Shown piece by piece: positions 43,242 through 50,027 of a stretch of DNA of 64,000 bases. A program made the position numbers and the translations under genes. This DNA comes from Lachnospiraceae bacterium (GTDB taxonomy: Bacteria > Bacillota > Clostridia > Lachnospirales > Lachnospiraceae): assembly GCA_910575835.1 (NCBI GenBank), contig CAJTGB010000015.1, positions 49,193-113,192 of the forward strand, in the 5' to 3' direction. The notes under the pieces were generated by a model. The model saw nothing but the letters and a program-made list of their open reading frames with translations. It was not told where the DNA came from and ran no database searches. Within the stretch, counting starts at the first letter, position 1. Every line of letters begins with the position of its first letter.

Positions 43242-44345
43242 ATGAAAAATATAGGTTATGCAGTAGTCGGTACGGGTTATTTTGGGGCAGAGCTTGGACG
43301 GATCATGAAGGAACAGGAAGGAGCTGCTGTCACGGCAGTGTATGATCCAGAGAATGCAGAGGTGATCGCAGAGGAACTGGGATGTGAAGTAGAGACAGAC
43401 CTTGATACGCTGTTTAGCCGTGAAGATGTGGACGCAGTGATCGTCGCTTCGCCGAATTATCTGCATAAGGAGCCGGTGATCAAGGCTGCAGAGCACGGCG
43501 TGCATGTATTCTGTGAGAAGCCCATCGCATTGTCCTATGCAGACTGCGACGCGATGGTGAAGGCATGTGAGAAGCATGGCGTAACATTTATGGCGGGGCA
43601 TGTGATGAACTTCTTCCGCGGTGTCAGACATGCGAAGAAATTGATCAATGAAGGTGTGATCGGAGACGTTCTTTACTGCCATTCCGCGAGAAACGGCTGG
43701 GAAGAGCCGCAGGAATCCATCAGCTGGAAGAAGATCCGTGCGAAATCAGGCGGGCATCTGTATCATCATATCCATGAGCTGGACTGTATCCAGTTTATCA
43801 TGGGAGAGCCGGAGTCCGTGATCATGATGGGCGGAAATGTGGCGCACAGAGGCGAGCAGTTCGGCGACGAGGATGATATGCTCTTTATCAGCCTGGAGTT
43901 CCCGGATCGGAAATTCGCCGTTCTGGAATATGGTTCCGCGTTCCACTGGCCGGAGCACTACGTGCTGATCCAGGGAACTAAGGGCGCGATTCGGCTTGAC
44001 ATGGCGAATGTGGGAATGACGGTAAAGACGGAAGCCGGAGAAGAGCATTACCTGGTTCATGAGACGAAGGAAGAGGATGACGACCGTACGAATATCTATC
44101 ACGGAACGGAGATGGACGGCGCGATCATGTACGGCAAACCGGGCAAGAAGCCGCCGATGTGGCTTCACAGCATCATGAAGAATGAGATGAAATATTTCAA
44201 TGAGATCATGCACGGCGCGGCAGTGGATGAAGAGTTTAAGCCATTGTTGAACGGTTCTGCGGCGCGGGCGGCGATCGCGACGGCGGATGCGCTTACCCTG
44301 TCTGTCAAAGAGAACAGGAAGGTAAAGGTTGCCGAGATTAAATAA
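43242..44345 (+). CDS. Gfo/Idh/MocA family oxidoreductase
   Basis: About 367 aa from ATG 43242, which has AGAGGAG upstream; the apparent extension to 43197 is a duplicated piece of the permease gene. The N-terminal Rossmann fold has GYAVVGTGYFGAELGRIM, the conserved FCEKPIALSYADCD (EKP) and the substrate domain has KKIRAKSGGHLYHHIHELDC with likely catalytic His. Family members in sialic acid clusters can convert dehydrated sialic acid forms (such as 2,7-anhydro-Neu5Ac, NanOx). That role here is possible but not shown. Confidence 0.85.
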   Translation: MKNIGYAVVGTGYFGAELGRIMKEQEGAAVTAVYDPENAEVIAEELGCEVETDLDTLFSREDVDAVIVASPNYLHKEPVIKAAEHGVHVFCEKPIALSYADCDAMVKACEKHGVTFMAGHVMNFFRGVRHAKKLINEGVIGDVLYCHSARNGWEEPQESISWKKIRAKSGGHLYHHIHELDCIQFIMGEPESVIMMGGNVAHRGEQFGDEDDMLFISLEFPDRKFAVLEYGSAFHWPEHYVLIQGTKGAIRLDMANVGMTVKTEAGEEHYLVHETKEEDDDRTNIYHGTEMDGAIMYGKPGKKPPMWLHSIMKNEMKYFNEIMHGAAVDEEFKPLLNGSAARAAIATADALTLSVKENRKVKVAEIK

Positions 44346-44361
44346 TAGGAGTGAAGATAAA

Positions 44362-45276
44362 ATGAGAAATCTGGAAAAATATAAAGGGATCATACCTGCG
44401 TTCTACGCCTGCTATGAAGACGACGGCAGCGTAAGCCCTGAAAGGACAAGGAAGTTTACCCGGTATCTGATCGAGAAGGGTGTGAAGGGGCTGTATGTAT
44501 GCGGCTCATCAGGAGAGTGCATTTACCAGAGCAAAGAGGAGCGAAAGCTCATACTGGAAAGCGTCATGCAGGAAGCAAAAGGCAAGATCACGATCATCGC
44601 CCATGTGGGATGCAATAATACGGCTGACAGCATGGAGCTGGCGGCACATGCGGAGCGTGTGGGTGCGGACGCTATCGCGTCCATCCCGCCGATCTACTTC
44701 CATCTGCCGGATCATGCGATCGCAGAGTATTGGAATGATATCAGTTCGGCGGCTCCAAATACGGACTTTATCATCTACAATATCCCGCAGCTGGCGGGAG
44801 TGGCGCTCGGGATGTCTCTCTACCATGAGATGCTGAAGAATCCAAGGGTGATCGGTGTGAAGAATTCTTCTATGCCGGTTCAGGATATTCAGATGTTCAA
44901 GGATGTAAGAGGCGATGACTGTGTGATATTCAACGGCCCGGACGAGCAGCTCGTAAGCGGCCTTGCCATCGGTGCGGACGGCGGGATCGGCGGAACCTAT
45001 GGGGTTATGCCGGAGCTCTATCTGAAGATCAAGGAGCTTGTGGATGCCGGTGAGATCGGCAGGGCGAGAGAGATCCAGTACGAGGCGGACAGGATCATCT
45101 ATGCAATGTGCGCATGTCATGGGAACCTCTATGCGGTCATGAAGGAAATCTTAAAGGATCAAGGGCTGGAATTCGGCGGAGTGCGTAAGCCGCTGCCGTC
45201 GGTGACCGAGGAAGATCTTCCGCAGATCGAGAAATGCAAAAGGATGATAAAGGAAGCGGTTACGCGGTACTGTTAG
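44362..45276 (+). CDS. nanA: N-acetylneuraminate lyase
   Basis: About 304 aa, start ATG 44362 behind AGGAG. It belongs to the DHDPS/NAL class I aldolases: GLYVCGSSGECIYQSKEERK, Tyr in FIIYNIPQLAG, Schiff-base Lys in VIGVKNSSMPVQ, and NGPDEQLVSGLAIGADGGIG. The enzyme splits Neu5Ac to ManNAc and pyruvate, feeding NanK and NanE encoded in the same element. It is the last gene before attR; the element ends 35 bp after its stop. The substrate rests on context as well as sequence. Confidence 0.88.
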   Translation: MRNLEKYKGIIPAFYACYEDDGSVSPERTRKFTRYLIEKGVKGLYVCGSSGECIYQSKEERKLILESVMQEAKGKITIIAHVGCNNTADSMELAAHAERVGADAIASIPPIYFHLPDHAIAEYWNDISSAAPNTDFIIYNIPQLAGVALGMSLYHEMLKNPRVIGVKNSSMPVQDIQMFKDVRGDDCVIFNGPDEQLVSGLAIGADGGIGGTYGVMPELYLKIKELVDAGEIGRAREIQYEADRIIYAMCACHGNLYAVMKEILKDQGLEFGGVRKPLPSVTEEDLPQIEKCKRMIKEAVTRYC

Positions 45277-45287
45277 AATAATTGAGA

Positions 45288-45334
45288 AGTCTTCTTTTTA
45301 GAAACGACGCATGTGTGGCAATGGCAGAACATAT
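45288..45334 (+). other. attR: right junction of the 15.3-kb element
   Basis: Element sequence (arm 45288-45311, ending AAACGACGCA) meets dacF at the core TG 45312-45313. dacF continues as TGTGGCAATGGCAGAACAT. The element arm happens to encode NDA like dacF itself, so the two ends share 15 of 18 bases around the core. Confidence 0.75.
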
Positions 45335-46100
45335 CTGCGGCAATGAGGAAGAGTTTGTGGCGCAGATGAACCAGAGGGCGCAGGGGCTTGGAATGGCCAA
45401 TACGCAATTTATAAACTGTAACGGGCTGGATGCGGACGGCCATCTGACTACAGCGAGGGATATTGCGCTGATGTCAAGGGAGCTGATTACCAAGTATCCG
45501 CAGATTCATGATTACTGTACGATCTGGATGGAAAATATCACCCATACGACCAAGAAGGGAACGTCGGAGTTCGGTTTAACTAACACGAATAAACTGATCC
45601 GGCAGTATGAATATGCGACAGGGCTTAAGACAGGATCAACCAGTAAGGCGAAGTTCTGTGTATCGGCAACGGCGAAGAAGGATGATACAGAGCTGATCGC
45701 GGTCATCATGGCAGCGGAAGACAGCAAGGCGCGTGTCCGGGATGCGATTGCTCTCTGTAATTATGGATTCGGGAAATGTAATAAGTATCAGGAGGATGCT
45801 GTAAAGCCGATAAAACCTGTGAAGATCGCAAGAGGCGTGAAGGGAAATGTCGAAGCGGCGCAGAAGGAGCCATTTACATATATCGACACCACAGGGGCGG
45901 ATCTGAAAGGGATGAAGCGGAAGGTAGTTATGAAGAAGAAGCTGGAGGCGCCTGTTAAAAAGGGAGATAAGATCGGGGAGGCGATATATTATCTGAACGA
46001 TTCGGAGGTTGGACGGCGGGATGTCGTGGCTGAGGAGTCGGTCGGGAAGATCAGTTACCAAAGCGCGCTGGTAGATGCGGCTGAAGGGTGGATGCTCTGA
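45312..46100 (+). pseudogene. dacF: D-Ala-D-Ala carboxypeptidase, C-terminal half (interrupted by element)
   Basis: This is the rest of the DacF-like protein: (C)VAMAEHICGNEEEFVAQMN, NCNGLDADGHLTTARDIALM, the KTG motif region YATGLKTGSTSKAKFCVSAT, and the C-terminal PBP5-type beta domain (VKKGDKIGEAIYYLNDSEVG). It has no start signal of its own; a TTG at 45282 lies in element DNA without a ribosome binding site. Joined to 29531-30055 it restores the frame exactly at the Cys codon. Confidence 0.9.
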
Positions 46101-46125
46101 AAAAGGAGCAAATGAATGATAAGGG

Positions 46126-46162
46126 AAGACCAGGGGGCTGAGTGCAGACTTCTGGTCTTTAA
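46126..46162 (+). terminator. Terminator after the dacF 3' half
   Basis: AAGACCAG (46126-46133) and CTGGTCTT (46152-46159) pair perfectly and run into TTT. Confidence 0.65.
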
Positions 46163-46201
46163 ACTGAAAGTTGATATAGAAAATTCTAATAGCTTAACAA
46201 A

Positions 46202-46226
46202 GTAATGAAGTACTATACTTCATTAC
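46202..46226. repeat. Inverted repeat IRL of a candidate invertible segment (25 bp)
   Basis: GTAATGAAGTA, CTA, TACTTCATTAC: a palindrome with 11-bp arms and a 3-bp centre. It is the exact reverse complement of 46628-46652. Confidence 0.85.
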
Positions 46227-46237
46227 AAAATGATAAT

Positions 46238-46269
46238 CGGCCCCTATCTTATAAGGAGCCGGTTTTTTT
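46238..46269 (+). terminator. Terminator just inside IRL
   Basis: CGGCCCCT and AGGAGCCG pair with one mismatch, followed by a run of seven T. It would block read-through from dacF into the surface locus. Confidence 0.7.
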
Positions 46270-46288
46270 GACCAGAATTTTGACGGCG
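46266..46288 (+). repeat. 23-bp direct repeat, copy 1, inside the invertible segment
   Basis: TTTTGACCAGAATTTTGACG plus GCG, identical to 46400-46422. Each copy itself contains GAATTTTGAC-like half repeats. Confidence 0.75.
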
Positions 46289-46399
46289 CATAATTCAATT
46301 TCTCAGCAGCAAAATGACATAACTTCTGAAGCGCCCGACAGCCATCTTCTTTTTTCAAGCTTTGATATGTCAGATCGTCTAATAATGAATTCCTCGGAA

Positions 46400-46422
46400 T
46401 TTTGACCAGAATTTTGACGGCG
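46400..46422 (+). repeat. 23-bp direct repeat, copy 2, inside the invertible segment
   Basis: Identical to 46266-46288, with a 134-bp period. It could bind a regulator or recombinase, or be a duplication remnant. Confidence 0.75.
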
Positions 46423-46553
46423 ATGAATTGAAAATCTCTTTAAATTTTTTGTTTTGGTTGGACATGCAATGACTCTATCCCCAATTTGTATATTTTTTAG
46501 ATCAAAAACTTCCAGAAATGCCATTAGAAACCTTCGCATAATTTCCCAAAATG

Positions 46554-46582
46554 TTGACAAATGCTTTTTTGCATGGTAATAT
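46554..46582 (+). promoter_or_regulatory. Promoter driving the LoaP/polysaccharide locus
   Basis: A perfect TTGACA (46554-46559), a 17-bp spacer and TAATAT (46577-46582), which matches four of six -10 bases. It lies 46 bp inside IRR and points to the gene at 46725. Confidence 0.65.
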
Positions 46583-46627
46583 AACGTAGAAAAACGAATT
46601 TCAGACATATTTTTCTTATAAAAAAAT

Positions 46628-46652
46628 GTAATGAAGTATAGTACTTCATTAC
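46628..46652. repeat. Inverted repeat IRR of a candidate invertible segment (25 bp)
   Basis: Exact reverse complement of 46202-46226. A partial GCTT..CAAA similarity extends outside both repeats. Confidence 0.85.
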
Positions 46653-46724
46653 ATTTTTGAAAAGCAATTAAGAGTAAAAATTGCAGGCAGTCAACAAGAA
46701 GCCGGAAGGATAAGGGGCACAGGT

Positions 46725-47231
46725 ATGTGGTGTGTTGTACAGGTCCGACAGGGTGAGGAAGAGAGTGTCCGGCGGCAATGCCAGGAGAAGCTGTCTTCTG
46801 ATCTGGTCAAGAATTGTTATGTTTTCTACTATGAAGAGAAGAAGCATATCCGGGGAGAGTGGGTTATACAGGCGAAGCCTTTATTTCCGGGATATGTTTT
46901 TATGGTCACGGATGAGGCTGACAGATTGAGCGATGAGCTGGTCCGTATCAAGGGGAAGACGAAGCTTCTGGAAACGGCGGATAAAGCAGTCCCGCTATCG
47001 GATTCGGAAGTGGAATTTCTGAAGACTTTTGGCGGAAAAGAACAGACTATAGAAATGTCAGAGGGTGTGATCGAACGGTCAAAAGTAAAGATTTATTCCG
47101 GTCCCCTGGTAGGAAAAGAAAGATATATATGTAAGATCGATCGCCATAAGCGTCGAGCATTTTTAGAGTTGCCAATGCTTGGAGAGAGGCGGCGGGTGCA
47201 GGTAGGATTGGAGATCGTATCGAAGACTTAG
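46725..47231 (+). CDS. LoaP-type NusG paralog, transcription antiterminator 1
   Basis: A 168-aa protein. The N-terminal NGN domain begins MWCVVQVRQGEEESVRRQCQ and has KPLFPGYVFMVTDEADRLSD; the C-terminal KOW-like part has KVKIYSGPLVGKERYICKID and ends RRVQVGLEIVSK. LoaP proteins in Firmicutes bind RNA hairpins in leaders and let polymerase read through terminators in long polysaccharide or polyketide operons. Its place before the cluster fits. It is the first gene after the candidate invertible promoter. Confidence 0.85.
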   Translation: MWCVVQVRQGEEESVRRQCQEKLSSDLVKNCYVFYYEEKKHIRGEWVIQAKPLFPGYVFMVTDEADRLSDELVRIKGKTKLLETADKAVPLSDSEVEFLKTFGGKEQTIEMSEGVIERSKVKIYSGPLVGKERYICKIDRHKRRAFLELPMLGERRRVQVGLEIVSKT

Positions 47232-47365
47232 GATTACTATTAAGAAATTCTCGCAGCATGGGCACGAGGGTTTGAGGAAAGTATGACATATCCGGCGTCT
47301 GGGAAATGAATGAAAGTACCAGACGGCACTGTGGCAGTGGGGCATTTCCCATGGGCACGGATGGC

Positions 47366-47400
47366 GAAGCATGCTCTTTTAAGGGGGAATGCTTTTCTTT
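47366..47400 (+). terminator. Hairpin terminator between the two LoaP genes
   Basis: AAGCAT and ATGCTT, with inner CTCTT/AAGGG pairs, form a long stem followed by TTCTTT. Upstream (47330-47342) CACTG-TGG-CAGTG can form a small hairpin of the kind LoaP might bind. Confidence 0.55.
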
Positions 47401-47435
47401 ATGCGCGGATATGCAGGTAAAGTTGGAGGATGGCT

Positions 47436-47975
47436 GTGTATTATGTGATACAGGTTGCGTCGGGGATGGAAGAACGGGCGGAGGAACAGATCAATGTGGT
47501 GGTTGACAGGAGACTGTATGACCGCTGTTTTCACCCGATGCGTCATATGAAAAAGAAGCTGCGGGGAGAGTGGAGAGAGCTGCATGAGAAGCTGCTCCCC
47601 GGGTATGTATTTGTTGTGAGCGATTCCGTCAAGGAGTTGTATCAGGAGCTTAAGCATGTGCCGGCATTTACAAGAATGCTGGGGAAGGATGCTGAGCAGT
47701 TCATTCCGCTCCCCAAGGAGGAAGTAGAATGGCTGACACGGATCATGCAGACGGCGGGGGATGGAATGGAAGTGGATCTGTCCCAGGTGTCGGTATCGGA
47801 GGATGATGTGATCACCATACTGTCGGGACCGCTTAAAAGCATGGAAGGATATATCAGGAAGATCGATCTTCACAGGCGGATTGCGAAGGTTGAGGTTGAA
47901 TTTATGAACCGGAAGACGGTGATACATCTGGGGATTGAGATGGTGGGGAAGAAGAGAGAGACCATGGCGGGATAG
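47436..47975 (+). CDS. LoaP-type NusG paralog, transcription antiterminator 2
   Basis: A 179-aa protein. The NGN domain begins MYYVIQVASGMEERAEEQIN and has EKLLPGYVFVVSDSVKELYQ; the C-terminus has ITILSGPLKSMEGYIRKIDL and IHLGIEMVGKK. GTG 47436 is preferred, because GGAGG (47425-47429) lies six bases before it but directly abuts ATG 47430. It is only distantly similar to the first LoaP protein. It ends 49 bp before the aminotransferase gene. Confidence 0.85.
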   Translation: MYYVIQVASGMEERAEEQINVVVDRRLYDRCFHPMRHMKKKLRGEWRELHEKLLPGYVFVVSDSVKELYQELKHVPAFTRMLGKDAEQFIPLPKEEVEWLTRIMQTAGDGMEVDLSQVSVSEDDVITILSGPLKSMEGYIRKIDLHRRIAKVEVEFMNRKTVIHLGIEMVGKKRETMAG

Positions 47976-48024
47976 CCGTAGGCGGCAACCGTACAGTTGG
48001 AAATAGATAGGAGGGAAGCGTGAT

Positions 48025-49260
48025 ATGGAGAAAAGAGAGATTCCGTTTTCGCCGCCGGATATTACAGATCTAGAGATAGCGGAAGTGATACGAACGCTCA
48101 AAAGCGGATGGATCACCACAGGACCCAGGACGAAGGAATTTGAAAGGGAGATCGCCGCGTATTGCGGGACGAAGCGGGCGGCGGCGCTGAATTCGGCTAC
48201 GGCATGTATGGAGGCGGTCTTAAGGTTCTTAGGCGTGGGCGAAGGGGATGAAGTTATCACATCCGCCTATACATATACGGCATCGGCAAGCCCGGTATGT
48301 CATGTGGGGGCAAGGCTTGTGCTGGTAGATGTGGCGCACGGCAGCTATGAGATGGACTATGACGCACTGGAACAAGCGATCACGGAGAAGACGAAGGTGA
48401 TCATTCCGGTGGATCTCGGAGGGGTGATCTGTGATTATCAGAGGATCTTCGAGATCGTGGAGAGAAAGAGGACGTTGTTCCGTCCGGGAAATGAGATTCA
48501 GGAAGCGATCGGACGAATTGTTGTAGCTGCGGATAGTGCGCACGCGTTCGGCTCGAAGAGGAAGATTAACGGAGAGTGGGAAATGTGCGGGAATATCGCA
48601 GATTTTACCAGCTTTTCTTTTCATGCGGTAAAGAATCTTACGACTGCTGAGGGCGGGGCGATCACATGGAGAACCATTGATGGAGTGGATGATGACTGGA
48701 TCTATCGGGAGTTTATGCTGATGTCGCTTCATGGACAGTCAAAGGACGCGTTGGCGAAGACGAAGCTTGGAGCCTGGGAATATGATATCGTGGAACCGGC
48801 TTATAAGTGGAATATGACGGATATCATGGCGGCGATCGGGCTGAGGCAGATGCAGAGGTATCCGGAGATATTGGCGAAGAGGAAGCAGATTATCGGGCGG
48901 TATGATTCGGCGTTTCGGCCGCTGGGAGTGCAGGTGTTGGAGCATTTTGAAAACGGACAGGCATCATGCGGACATCTGTATTTGATACGGATTCCAGGAA
49001 TATCGGAAGAGGAAAGAAATCATATGATCCGTGAACTTGCCGGGCAGGGTGTGGCGTCGAATGTGCATTATAAACCGTTGCCGATGATGACAGCTTATAA
49101 GAAGATGGGATTCGATATCAAGGATTATCCGAATGCTTTTCGGCAGTATGAGAATGAGATCACGCTGCCGCTGCATACTTGTCTGGAAAATGAAGACGTG
49201 GAGCATGTTGTCAGGACAATGACAGAAGTTTCAATGAAATATAAAAATACAGTTGTATAG
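48025..49260 (+). CDS. DegT/DnrJ/EryC1/StrS family aminotransferase
   Basis: A 411-aa PLP enzyme that adds an amino group to a nucleotide keto-sugar. It has IPFSPPDITDLEIAEVIRTL, the SGWITTGPRTKEFE substrate segment, VAADSAHAFGSKR, and the Schiff-base Lys in FTSFSFHAVKNLTTAEGGA. The C-terminal region (ASNVHYKPLPMMTAYKKMGF) is complete. It implies that the surface polymer contains an amino sugar, for instance a 4-amino-4,6-dideoxyhexose. AGGAGG lies upstream. Base composition is still like the chromosome; the AT-rich part begins after it. Confidence 0.92.
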   Translation: MEKREIPFSPPDITDLEIAEVIRTLKSGWITTGPRTKEFEREIAAYCGTKRAAALNSATACMEAVLRFLGVGEGDEVITSAYTYTASASPVCHVGARLVLVDVAHGSYEMDYDALEQAITEKTKVIIPVDLGGVICDYQRIFEIVERKRTLFRPGNEIQEAIGRIVVAADSAHAFGSKRKINGEWEMCGNIADFTSFSFHAVKNLTTAEGGAITWRTIDGVDDDWIYREFMLMSLHGQSKDALAKTKLGAWEYDIVEPAYKWNMTDIMAAIGLRQMQRYPEILAKRKQIIGRYDSAFRPLGVQVLEHFENGQASCGHLYLIRIPGISEEERNHMIRELAGQGVASNVHYKPLPMMTAYKKMGFDIKDYPNAFRQYENEITLPLHTCLENEDVEHVVRTMTEVSMKYKNTVV

Positions 49261-49313
49261 ACTAAGGCGAATATCTATGAGGGTGTCATACGGCTATAGC
49301 GGTAGGATAATTT

Positions 49314-50027
49314 ATGAGAAGGCAAAGAAATAATACAGTTTTAAGGCAGTGGGAAGATATTCCAGAATTTATGAAAAATGAAAAAGTAAAAGAGTATTAC
49401 GATATATTAAACAAAAGGCGATTTCAACTAAAAGTAAAACGTATTTTTGATGTGATAATGTCTTTTGTTCTGATTTTGCTGTTATCACCAGTATTTTTAG
49501 GTATAGCAATATGGATTAGATTGGACAGTAGTGGCCCAGTTTTTTATAAGCAGGAAAGAGTTACTCAATATGGAAGAAAATTTCAGATATTTAAATTTAG
49601 AACTATGGTAGATAATGCAGATCAAAGAGGTACTCTAATTACATTAAAAAATGATACAAGAATTACAAAAGCAGGAGAAAAAATTCGGAAATTAAGAATT
49701 GATGAAATACCACAACTATTTAATATATTTATTGGAGACATGAGTTTTGTAGGGACAAGACCTGAAGTTGGAAAGTATGTTGCAACTTATACAGATGAGA
49801 TGAAAGCAACGTTACTTTTGTTGGCGGGGGTTACTTCGGAAGCTAGTATTAAGTATAAGGATGAAAATGCGTTATTGCAAAATACCGAGAATGCGGATGA
49901 AGTATATATAAGGGAAGTATTGCCGAGAAAAATGAAATGGAATTTGAAAGCAATAGAAGAGTTTGGAATATTTAGGGAGATATGTATAATGATCAAAACT
50001 GTATTGGCAGTAGGAGCACCAAAATGA
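49314..50027 (+). CDS. Initiating sugar (undecaprenyl-phosphate) transferase
   Basis: A 237-aa WcaJ/EpsL-like protein. One N-terminal hairpin helix (IFDVIMSFVLILLLSPVFLG) is followed by PVFYKQERVTQYGRKFQIFK, FKFRTMVDNAD and LRIDEIPQLFNIFIGDMSFV with GTRPEV. It moves a sugar phosphate onto the lipid carrier and starts repeat-unit assembly. The AT-rich base composition from here to about 57.9 kb differs from the flanks. It overlaps the next gene by ATGA. Confidence 0.92.
   Translation: MRRQRNNTVLRQWEDIPEFMKNEKVKEYYDILNKRRFQLKVKRIFDVIMSFVLILLLSPVFLGIAIWIRLDSSGPVFYKQERVTQYGRKFQIFKFRTMVDNADQRGTLITLKNDTRITKAGEKIRKLRIDEIPQLFNIFIGDMSFVGTRPEVGKYVATYTDEMKATLLLLAGVTSEASIKYKDENALLQNTENADEVYIREVLPRKMKWNLKAIEEFGIFREICIMIKTVLAVGAPK

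Larger units (their letters stand above)
30056..45311. mobile_element. 15,256-bp integrative element in dacF carrying a serine recombinase and a sialic acid regulon
   Basis: Both flanks are halves of one dacF gene and rejoin in frame at TG (30056-30057 and 45312-45313). The rebuilt donor site (arm 45288-45311, TG, arm 30058-30081) is an imperfect inverted repeat with 16 of 24 positions matching. The rebuilt target (dacF) is symmetric over 9 of the 13 inner positions (TGCCAATG opposite CAATGGCA). A 2-bp core, long attP arms and shorter attB symmetry are features of large serine integrases, and an intact one lies at 34073-35704. Cargo is a truncated AAA ATPase gene, a hybrid kinase and the nan genes. 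Confidence 0.8.
46202..46652. promoter_or_regulatory. Candidate invertible promoter segment (451 bp)
   Basis: Perfect 25-bp inverted repeats bound 401 bp holding a terminator near the left end and a strong promoter near the right end, pointing out towards two LoaP-type genes and a polysaccharide cluster. No target-site duplication flanks the repeats, which argues against a simple MITE. As written the promoter is in the ON orientation. A 101-codon minus-strand frame (46608-46303) inside is unrecognised. No invertase is adjacent. The layout recalls the invertible promoters of Bacteroides capsule loci. Confidence 0.6.

Noticed and set aside
46303..46608. 101-codon minus-strand frame as a gene
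   Set aside because: No recognisable family and no clear ribosome binding site; it lies in a regulatory segment with repeats.
46202..46652. Plain MITE
   Set aside because: No target-site duplication is visible and the inner promoter and terminator are placed to act on the next operon; copy number could not be checked, so it remains an alternative.
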